The position numbers and the translations under genes are program-made. A stretch of DNA of 64,000 nt from Haliotis asinina. Taxonomy: Eukaryota; Mollusca; Gastropoda; Lepetellida; Haliotidae. Location: assembly GCF_037392515.1 (NCBI RefSeq), contig NC_090291.1, positions 17,573,501 to 17,637,500 on the forward strand, given 5' to 3'. Positions 45,601-57,600 of this stretch are shown here, in pieces; the first letter of the stretch is position 1, and each line of letters opens with the position of its first letter. The notes beneath the pieces were generated by a model. It ran no database searches, was not told the DNA's origin, and saw only the letters and a list, made by a program, of their open reading frames with translations.

Positions 45601-48600
45601 TAGGCATCTCAAGACAATTCTTTTCCGAGAACATGTTAATGCTTAAAAAGGGATCCATTACAATCATGCAGTCATGCAGTACAGCCCAATTCTGATTTAA
45701 TTGAGCGAGTTTAATTTGACGCCGCACGAATATTCCAGGTATATAGTGGTCTGTAAATAAACGAGTCTGGACCGGACACTCCAGTGATCAACAGCATGCG
45801 CGTGATCTAGGCAGGTGTCAAGGTTCAACAGTGACGCGTCAATAAGTATCCATTTTCTTCTGGATGTTGTGGTAGTGACTTGGGTGGACAACAGACGTTG
45901 CGTATAATCATTCTAATCACCCAGCAGTTTCCTGTACTGTATACAAAGAATACTGAACAAACTCATTATTAATTATCTGATACTTATCCGATCTGTTTGT
46001 GATAATCTTGTTGTTTTACTGCCCTTTGACGACCATTTAAAACCACATTTACTCAATACATTAATTACCCCCCCCCAAAAAAAAAAAAAAAGAAGAAGAA
46101 AAAAAAAAATAACAACAAAATAAATACCCCCACAAAAAAAACAAAAAACAAACAAAACAAAACAACAAAAAAACAACACCACAAAAAACAACACAAAAAA
46201 CCAACCAAAATAAAAAATAAATATAAGCAAAAATAAACTCCTCCCAAAAACCCAAACAGTACAAAACAAAACACAACCAAATAAAAAAAAACAAAACCAA
46301 AACATGCCCCCCAAAATACAAAAACAAAACAAAACATAAACAACCCCCCCTTCAACCACCCCCACCCCCCAAAAAAACCCCCCAAAAAACCCCAAAAAAC
46401 AAACAAAAAAACTCAGAAAAGAACAAAAACACACAAAAAACAAAAACAAAAACAAAAACACAACAAAACAAAAACCAACAAAAAAAACCCGAAAACATAA
46501 GAATCACTTATACAATACCATGCGCATGTTACTCAGTTAACTAGACAGCCTTCGTTTGATAATTCGTCGTGGCGTCTGAACATCAGTGGTAGCAAAATAG
46601 TTACTATTAAAGACGTAGTCACTTTATTGCAGTCGTCACGTGATTTCAATGTTGTAGACTGCTTCAAGGACCATATTGATTTATAAATGTTTGATTAGTC
46701 AAAATACAAATTAAATCTTAGCGTTAGGAAATGATTTGCAACTATTAGGCAAAATAACTATTACTAAAAACTCAGGTCAATTGAGAAGCATTATACAAAG
46801 TGCTAGTTACTAATAAAAAGTCCAACTACTCATACATAAACCGGCATTGAAGTAAATACCCAACTGCTTGAAAACTGATCTGGAGCTCTGGGTTTTATAA
46901 TATTTGCATATTATTTATAAATGCAGCATGAATGAAAACGTATTATTAGAATATTTACCACCGTACATATGCACTCACTTTGGTATTATGAATTGTTTAA
47001 AGGCACAATTTCGACGATATTTTGGCCTATGGTATATATGTTGGGACATATGCACTCACTGTAGCTTGCTATTAATGCAATAAAAGACTTATTATACCCT
47101 ACGGCCTGCCAGAAATCGATAAATGAAACTTCGAGGCAAGCATTTTCCAGATGCAGAACACTTGCCATGTATGGAATGTAAACAATACTCCATGCTGCGA
47201 AAACTGGCGGTGATGTAAGCCGTACTGGTTTCAAAAACAAGTTGCAAGTATGTTTTCTGCGCCAGACATTAGCGTTATTTTGCATAGGACTGAGTTCTAT
47301 CTTGTAACATCACGACACTGCATGAATTTATTTGGACTTTTCAATTCAATATTGCAATCTAAATACGCAATATATTTTGGAATAAATTATATGGTAGCTT
47401 ATCTAATCCCAGTGGGATGATGTATTGAGAGAAAGGTATTTATTTATTTTTAGAGAGGCATGGTGTGAAACAGTACGTTTAATCCAAACTAATTGTCATT
47501 AAACCTTTGGTATCTTCCACGGGCGAGTAATAAAACTGAAACGGTGATTGATAAAATAATACTATTCACATGGGTGCAACAGGTTGGGTACACCATGTTC
47601 AAATTACAACACTCTCTTCATAATACTGAAAACATCCAATTACTATGTGCATAATAGGTCGAAAAGATGCGTGACGAAGCGAAAACAACAACAATATGAT
47701 AAAACAATGTAAATTATTACAATCTGGAAAAGCTTTATCAATATGCAACTGCTTACTTAGCCTTGAATAAATATATTTATTAATATATATGTATATATGA
47801 AATGAAACTGTTTGGCGTAAAGTGTTTAAATTATTATTCCTAAATGTTAACAACTGTTTCAACACACAATTTACATCACAAATATGGTAAAGGGAGCGTT
47901 CACGTGAACCAATACATTGAATTATGAGCTCAATCTACTGTGATGTCCAGTGGTAAACTGAATTTGGACACGGAGCACGCTCACACACTGAAAACACACA
48001 TTTTAGAATCCATTCTACCATGGCGTTTTCAACAAATATTCTTTGATAGTAACAGAATCCGGAGTCTGGAAAAATATTGAGCGAAAGGCTTGATCAATTC
48101 TAATGTTGTCCATGCGTCATGAATCGGAATTTAAAATACCATCAATAACCATGATAAAGTTTGTTAAAACTTGAATTTAAAAGCCAATACATTTCAATCG
48201 CAGATAAAACAGACATGGAATATGTGCAGCATATCAATCCTCAGCCACAGTTAAGTATAAACCCCTAAAGAAAACTAACCAAGCCTCTTTTGCTTCGACG
48301 TCTCGCGTCATTCTTTCAGATTCTATCACATCAAATAAGAGTCATACCTTAAGCATCCGTATAGACACCTCAGTGAAGATTGAGATAAGCGGCAGCTGTG
48401 ATCTGATGATTTTGTATAATTTTGGTGGGGTTGGTATATACAGGCTCCATATCTTAGAAAAGGCAGTGGTTAAGTTTAAGCTATATAAAATTATTTCAAT
48501 TTACTGCTTTCTCTGAAACCGTGTTGCAGGTAATCAGAGAATGGTTCTTTTATATTTTTCTCATCACGTTACTTATGGGTAGCAGTCGGCATTAAATATT

Positions 48601-51600
48601 TGCTCTGGTGTAACGTACACTGTCCACCTGAATTTTGTTGCAATACAAAATGTGCCGAACATTACATTCTTACAAAACTTCAGACTTGGGGCCACGAAAT
48701 CGGTAGTGTTTGATCACTGACGTAACTATATAATATACCAGTCATTGTTTGTACAGAAATCTAAGACAAACATTATATCCACAATGATTGAGATAGAAGT
48801 TGTATTAACATTTGCTTCCACTGTGTGCCGACCATGTAGTCTGCTGTTTCAAACAAGTGCACAAAGAATGTAATTAGGCACCCCTGTATTTTCGCAATGA
48901 AAGGTTTTCAACACGTACATAAAACCTGAGTTTTCTGATCCATATGACCCTGTGACTCATAAAAACATTTTGTTTTCAATTCCATGTTGATGTTATGATA
49001 ATTGCTCATTTTAAAAAGATGACTGATTATAAACCATGTTTCATGTTGAATTTTTAGTGTGTGTGAACATTCAAAATGTCATTCTGCGTCTTATACGATA
49101 CAAGGTCGAATGTATGACAGCCAGCGCTTTCCTCCTCATACCCCTATCAGCCTACTGATACTCTGAAAGGGCTGTCTCCGCTATTTGTCGTGTAAAGTAG
49201 CTTCCTAACTGGGGCAGGTTTGTACAGGGGCTCATTCAATGTGAGATATGCCAGGAGTTGCTTAAGTATGTTCTTTGTGTATACATGCGTATTATGATTT
49301 GATACCACTGAACCATTTCATTTGGTGATCACAAGTCTAGATACGTATGGTTTGCAATGATTTCATATTTGTTTACGAGACCCAGCAGGCATTGCTTGGT
49401 CTTCCTTCAATTACATTCTTCAAAATATGCAAATGTAATACTGGATGATGGGCAAAACGATGGGGAGATTATCAGCACGAATCTTGTAACAGAAGACATG
49501 CAATGACGCTTTCAGTCTGTCATGGCTACAGATTCAGGACAGTATAGCTATGACAAGAAACCGTCCACTATTGCATTTTCACTAATAAAACCTATAGTTG
49601 TCTTGAATCAGTGAGCCATGACATGAATTCTTTCAGACTCACACACACTATCCATACTTCTAATTATTGTTCTCATCACAATGATACAGTTCATCAACTG
49701 CCAGCTAACCAGAACGAGCTGTGCAACCGTTTCACTTGAAATTACTGCTTTTATTGCTATCACTTCATCCGTGTCTGGTGACCGTTGCTATATTATCCTT
49801 GATCCAGGAACACAGACAGATGGTATTACCTGCAGTCTGGCTAGGGTTTGGGTTGGTCAAGATTGTCGCCATACTCAATTCATTTGGTATTTGTAGTTTA
49901 CTTTTAATAAATATATACATGGAAAAACCGTTAATGTAACTCCAGCTACCGTCTTGTTGACAGTGCCAATTAAGAACAGTACACTTTTCCCTTGCATCTT
50001 TGCATGTGAAATAAATCATGACCATTGCACAAAAGGGGGACGCACGTACACCTTTTGCAGTAACACGGTTGAAATGACATTTTCGTTGAATGGACCCCTA
50101 GTTGGTTTCAGCGGGCACTAAGAACCCAGTGTTTGGTGTTACTGAAATATAATGAATTCTACAGGAAACATGAATATTATTTTCATACCGTAGATCCAGC
50201 CGATGATCAGGCACTCTAAACAGCCAATCAGCAGGACGCTAAATGAGGATGTATACCAGTCCAGCAGTTGAAAGAGATAAACTCCACCCTGAGCAGAATA
50301 AGATACATGTGTTTATGTAAAACAAATACATCAGTTGATGTTCTTTAGATACATATAGAAGTTTGTATTCAAGTATAAGTGAAATATTATGGATGTCAAC
50401 TTATTCTTTATTGCATTCACAACGTTTCTGTGCTTTTCCTTGCCCCCTCGGTGGGTGCCTTTTTGGCAGTTGCTAAAAGAAGAAACTGAAAACCCTGAAA
50501 TACCGGGCGCTCTTCACCTATTACGAAGAATGTATATGACAGGCATAGCCTTTTCAGTTTGTGAAAAAGAACGGCACTTGCATGGTGACATGCGATACGT
50601 GTGGTGTCTTTGTCCTGCATGCAATGTTTAATGCGTTTATATGAATCATGAAATATTTGATACGCGGAGTTTTCAAGAAATATATCTTACAACACGCCAT
50701 GTTATTTTGTCATCTTATTACTTGTGTATTCCACTTTTCTAGCAATAACACATCAACCACGGAAAGACATGTCCCTTTAAAACATTCGTTTCATAGCTCA
50801 CCTCTGTCGTGTAAGGGATAGACAGTAGAAATGTGCCTAGACACACTGCGCCCGAAAGTAGCACTCTTCTCTTCTTGAGATGTTGAGGGAAGGCTTCTAC
50901 TATTCCAGCTATGACTGTCTCGATTGACCCAAACTGAGATAAAATGACCAGATACACGCAGTTTATAAACCATCTGCTTACGTGTTTGTTTTTCACAAAT
51001 ATATGTCGTATTCATGTATATGATCAACATATGGCTGAAAGACGTGACTTTACATTTTGACTCATTCATTCATGTGTATGAATTACAAGTGACATAAAAA
51101 TACTGTGTCACCTTCGAGACGTCGTTAAAAACGCCGGGCAGTTACAGATATTTGCCAAAACGTACACGAGTAAGAGATACTAGCTGAATATGCAAACAAC
51201 AAATTAAAAACATGATCGTAAATTTGTTTCATATTCACAAAGACTCGCTAATAATACAAAACTTAAAGGTCTCCGATTTGAAAGTAAAAGTACTTTCACA
51301 TATACAGCTTCCTTGCTTTGGGAATGTCAAACGCACAATGCAAGACAGCACTATATAGACCAGTTGCCACAAGAATCGTCCATTCTCCTTGCTATCATCC
51401 TCGATATGTCCTGGGTATACGTTCCGTTAAGTCCCTACTATACCCTGCATGCATCTCCGAGCCCCGATACTTTTATCACCTCCCTTTGCCTCCGCATTCT
51501 CACTCAGCTATGCTGCCGCTACACCCGAGCTTCCCAGGATCAACAAGGATAGGGGTTGCAGCTACGAAGGTGTGTTCGCAGTGCGACTCAGATTTGCGGG

Positions 51601-54600
51601 AAATCATACAGGCAAACTGATAGGTCCAAAAATTAGAAAAACGTATATTTGCAAGTATGCTTTTTGTCTCTTTCAGAGAACCTGTGGATGGTTTGTGTTG
51701 TCAAGTTTAATCGCTCAACTTCCCACCGTAGACACCAGATTGGATGAAAAGGCAGTCAAGGGAGGTAATAAATTTATCGGGCGTAGAGGCATCTATGGTT
51801 TAGTGGAGGTTCATTGGAATCTATACCCTGGAGATATCGAGGATGCCTTGCTAAAGGAAAAACGTATCTTTAGAAAATAATATTGAAATGCACTGTGGTT
51901 GCAATATATGATCGAAAGAATTAAGCATATTTCAATAATTATACGTCGGATATTTGATTATCATGTGAATGGGAATGGGTTGGGTGCTAGATCAGGTATA
52001 CCGTGGATGCACATTATGATGAATATACAACGTAAACTGTTTCTTAATAATTCCACGAACACCTGGTATCATTTGACTGACACATGTGCCGTTTAATACT
52101 AAAATGTTGTACATTGAAAATGCATTTACCAGTGTATCTATCCCCAAAGACAGCAGTGTGAGGAAGAACAGAAATGCCCACATATGAGGTAGAGGCAGCT
52201 TGGCTATAGCTTCAGGATAGATAATAAAGCCTAGTCCCGCACCTGGAAAAAGTGGAAATAGAAACTGTAACAATGGAGGCGTGAAGAATCTATGTAGAAA
52301 ACCTCCCCAGAACGCCCAATGAACTAACCTTGTTTTAGCACTCAGAGGTCAGATTAAATTTTATAAACCAACAGTGGGGTAACACTGTTATTCTCGCTGG
52401 ACACTTGTTTCGTAATGTCTCTGAAATTTGATACAATCTCGCTTCCACGGACAATTATCTGAATACTGTCCCTCTGACCTGAGCATTGTCTGGATAACGT
52501 TCCTCTGCTCCGGAACTTTGATTTATCTCATGTTTTGAAGATTGACACGACCTTGTCTTGTCATCACTGAACAGAATCCTAAAATATGACCTAATTGACA
52601 GCTTGCAACATGTAGTGCTGACCCCGTAACCCTTCGCGCTTACTGACTTGGCGGTTTTATCCACTAGGCTACGAAGGATAGCTGTGAAGAATTAAGTATG
52701 AAAATTAGAATTTCGGTACGAACCATGTGTTTCAAGACGGCTTACCGCATGTATTGTGGGTGCAAGGCGAGCCGTCAGCTGCCAGTCTTATCCTAGTTGA
52801 ATTCATCATTGAATGCCAAATATTTAAGTTATACGTATAGGAGAAAACTCGTCTCCGAAGTTTTACATTGTCTACCAAAACCGGGAAGTGTTTTCTCTAA
52901 CATATATACCGTCAATGATGGGTAGTTACAATGTAGATTATCATTTAATGAACCTACTTAACAATAACTGAAGCGCGCGTAAAATCAATTTAATGACAAC
53001 AACTATAAGTAGATAATTTAAACTTTCCACCTTCGTCGGCCCGGTGGCGGTGTGGCAGAGCAACTGCCTACGGTTGAGAGAATTTCTGTTCCAAACCCGT
53101 TTCGGAACACCTTTGTATAGTGACTTTAATCTTGAATGACAATTTTCAGTTGATTTCAAACACTTGTGTATCATTTGAATGTTGATGTTCATATAAAGTT
53201 AGGAAAGGTAAACCCTGGGAGGGGTTTTACTAAGGTGACACCTGTCCCCCCAAAACAAAAACCTCAAATGCTGTTATTATTGGGAAAACAAGAGATGACC
53301 ATATATATAGTGAGAAGCACACGTTAGGGTTATATCTTAGGTATACATGACCTGCATTATTGAAAAGTAAGCCCTCTTCTCTTGGTAAATGCCTTCGGCC
53401 CTTGGGCATTGCACGCAGGAAGCGGGTTTACTTTTCAATAGTGCCCGCGGGTCATCCTACACTTAAAGGACGGATAATTCGTGCAAGGTACGCCAACATA
53501 AGAAATAGTGTAATACCGGACCCGACACTTTGTATACTTTAAGACGGACGGCCTCTAACTAATCGGCGTAGCCCGTTTTATTGCCTTCGTAAGAATACTT
53601 TTGGAGTTACGTTCCGGTTTTAAACGCCATCTGTGATACTCTGGTTATTATATGGTCCTTCAATGCCTGATTATTTAACGACGTTTTGTATATGTACAAC
53701 GTTTCACGTCACTATATGTCTGAAATATTGCTGAGATGACGTTAACGTTTAACTCACTCACTCACTCACTCTAACTAATTCAACTAGACTAGAAACTTCA
53801 GTGATAAGATGAGCAAATGTCCATGCACGCTGACATGCAATCAACCAAGTCGGCGATCCTACGTGAAGTCTGCTTGGAACAGTTCCAGAAAACCCCACAA
53901 ACGGCTTTTACACTCTCTATATCCTATTTATATGTTCCATTGTTCCACTGTACACTGTAACCGACACAAAGGATGACATATAGTTACGCAGGGCTACCTG
54001 AGGAGACTACCTCCGATATAGGGATCTTAGCCTCGTAAGCCATGAATCCCATGGTAGAGAACACAACCAATCCACAGAAAATGCTGCTGGCTTCACCGAT
54101 GATCGTCAGCAGCGCCACGTCTCTTAAATGCGGAACAAAAGAATAAATACAAGCAAGAAATTGTATATACACTGTACGTGAAGACAATGGTATACTGAAT
54201 ATTTTAATCATATCGCGATGCCTTGATCACATATTTACTAAGGACCCGTGAAGGTCCCGGGGTAGAATAGACCTTCAGCAACCCATGCTTGCCATAAAAG
54301 GCGACTATGTTTGTCGACTAACGGGATCGGGTGGTCAGACTTGCTCTTCCCAGTTGAGCAGGTCGATGTTGTTGATCACTGGATTGTCTGGTCCAGACTC
54401 GATTATTTACAGATCGCCGCAGTATAGCTGGAATAGTGCTGAGTTCGGCGTAAAACTCAACTCACTCACTCACTCGCTCACATATTTACTAATTATACAT
54501 ATAGCACGCCGTTGGTACAAGATACAGTCCACCCTGGATATAGTGCCCCCGGATATAATGCCGTGTTTATCACAGAACGAATTTACTGTCCTAATCATAA

Positions 54601-57600
54601 CCTGCTTATGGTGCCATCCTAGACACAATTCGCCAACAGTATTTGGAACAAAAGTCATTTTTTTATAAATTACACTGTCTGTCTTAGAAACTGAAAAGAA
54701 GAGAAGAAAATCGAACAACAAAGTAACGACTTGTCTTTGAAGCCAAAGGTACTCTAACTGCCCTACCCTATTATAATGTCACCCTTGGATATAATGTCAT
54801 ACTTTACCCTGGACAAACGGTGCATTATAACCTGGGTATATTGTATATGACAACTGACTGGAATTACCTGAGACAGTTGTTATGGAATTCGTTGTAGCTG
54901 CTGATGGTGATGAGTGTTCCAAACGTTGGACCCATGGAATAGAAAGCTTGGAGGAGAGCCTCAAGCCATACCTGTAATGAACATATACACTAATTATGTG
55001 ATTATATTTAATAGGATCGATGGTTCATTGGTGTGGCAAACAGGCTAATTCCTCACATACATACAACAAGCGAACCCGAAATGGATAAGTCAAGAATAAA
55101 TCCCACAATCTGAAGACAACAAGCATGTAGTTGACAGAAACAATCCAATACAGAATACCTGCACTGAACCAAGTCGTGTGAAGTCTGGACGAAGGAAATA
55201 CAGAAGTCCGTCGGCAGATCCTGGCATCATGCATGACCTGATCAGCAACACCGTCAAGAGGATGTATGGCATCACAGCAGTCACGTATACTACCTGAATC
55301 AAGTTGTTGATGCGGATTAATTGTTAAAGTGAGTGAATGTGTTTGGTTTTACGCCGCTTTTAGCAATATTCTATTTACAGTTTCTTTTTACATTAATTTT
55401 ATTCGCATTATACATGCAACTCCATATATAAATTAACATTCCACACCCCTCACCCCCACCCAGCCATGAACTATGAACGGTTCCTTATGATACATTGGAC
55501 TACCGATTTTCTCGCTCATATTTACCTTCCCGAGAGACCGCACTCCTTTCATCACGCACAGAAACACTAAAATCCAGGAAAATAAGAGGCTGAGAAGCAT
55601 GTGGAGCTCTACAGATCCCAACTCATCTATTCCAGATGACACACGGAGGGTGTTGAACCTTCAAACACAAGGAGGTGAAGTTACAACATCGCAATGTATG
55701 CTTGGAAAAGTACTGGGTTAATTTGGACGATAGGTGTTTAGCAATGTGTCATTCACAAACCAGGACGTTGCAATGGTAAAAGGGAATATGGGGCATTTTA
55801 ACAAGCATAGACAATTCACAGCGTTGCCTGTTTAGCGACCGGACGGTGACTTTTAAGACGGTGCATGCCAGATGGTCTTGGGCGAATATGACTTTGAGTA
55901 TGATGACTGAAACCTTGATTGAAACGGAATTGAAAACATTAAGTAGTTTCTCTCCTGTTATTTACCTTCCAGTTATTTTTCTTAATCCAGAAAATTCTGA
56001 ACTGGCAACTTTCCAACCTGGCTGAAATTTTGGGGAGTTCACAACACTGCAATTATCTTGTAGCAAATGCTTTACATCCCACAAAAATACATGTATTTGC
56101 CTCCTGCCAAATGTTGAATGCACAATATATTAATAAATATGGACAATATATGATACAGGAGAACCTACTGCCAAAACTCTTCGGACGCCGTCATGGTCGA
56201 GTTTGGCTTTCTCCATACAGCGCTGCGGAGGAGTTGTTGTTCCACGGTATTGTTGAAGATGACTTCATTTGAGTCGTTGGTGAGCATATCAATACAGACA
56301 GGTGTGTTCCACCAGTTATCACAGGTTGTCCAGGGCAATAACGATCTGAAGGATTGGCTCAAATAATAACTTGCCCAGGCAGTGATGACAGCGTAGGGCA
56401 TGGATCCGATAATGCTACTGATCAGCTGGGTGGTGCCAATTCCTGAATTTAAATTGAATTAATAATCATAAGCATGCATTTACAGGTTGTTTAGCTTTAC
56501 CTGAGCTACTCTACATATACATGACCCGGGAGGTTAAATGGCACAAACGGCTGGTCGAGGTAACTTCGTTAAATAGGGGAGCTAATTGTTTAAAGAAAGT
56601 TAGGACATTGCTAACGATTTCTCGACACTTAGATATCAAACAGCGACCTTGTCTCGGCCGTTCGTACATATTGAAAAATTCTCTGATAAAGGTGCACCCC
56701 TCCACAATAATAAACCAGTTGTGACACGGTCAAGCATTGCATTAGTATTCACATGATCAGCTCAAGCTGGACAACCTGCAGTTACACGCATGTCAGCGAC
56801 AGTCACGCCATATATTTATTTACAAATTGTAAAATATAGGGGTAAAGCGTTGCTCCCACTTTCACCCCAAACTGTCGCTGAAGCGTTTACACAACTGACC
56901 TATGGCAATCATGTGTTGACCTTCTGTTGGTAGCGGTCCGAAGAAATGAGATTAATTGAAAATAACTGGGAACTTTGTTATGATCTAATCCTGTTTGCAG
57001 TATACATTGACCGTTAAGAAAATATGTTATATTATATATTTGCAAGTTAAACTATCACTTCAATTCCGAAGGAACATGCATGTGCAAACTGAATTGTAAG
57101 TCAGTGGGATTTCTTTATGAATGAAAGATTTGTATTCCACTTTATGTACAGCACTGTCTGATTTTTCCGTCAGGATTGAATAGGAAGGTTTTAATGGATA
57201 CTCAAAGCCTACTCCAGTTAATTATCGTGCGTTACATTATGGACGTTGCCACAACTACAAGCGTCCGACACCACATCATCATGACCTATGTATAAACGGG
57301 GTTAGAAACGTTGTGTAATCAATGTCATTATGATGTGTTTTTACATGCTTGCAGTAATGTCAACATGTCAACTCAACATGTCAACATATTTTCCGATATG
57401 ATATTTAGAGCGCGCGCGCACGCACGCACAGACACACACAGACACACACACAAGGTATGTAGTATAACAGTAAACCGGTATATACAGGTGCAGTATCTCA
57501 CGGTTCAGATGGTTCAGATTCCACAATATATTTGGTCATCCGGAGTTAGCTCCCCTTGAATTATCTGCCCTTAATTTCCATAGCCACAAAATGTTCTTAA

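Noticed and set aside
45973..46461. Phe/Gly/Val-rich 'membrane protein' of up to 162 codons
   Set aside because: Three overlapping frames are open because the strand has only T and G. This is composition, not a gene.
51318..51880. A 143-codon open frame within a gene C intron, antisense to C
   Set aside because: Overlapping frames are also open here, there is no recognisable domain, and it has no sign of splice sites or promoter. It could be chance in a 1.2-kb intron.
53034..53105. A second tRNA-like stretch (TGGCAGAGCAACTGCC ... TTCCAAACCCG)
   Set aside because: The A box is acceptable but the B box is poor and no cloverleaf can be drawn, and there is no SINE body after it.
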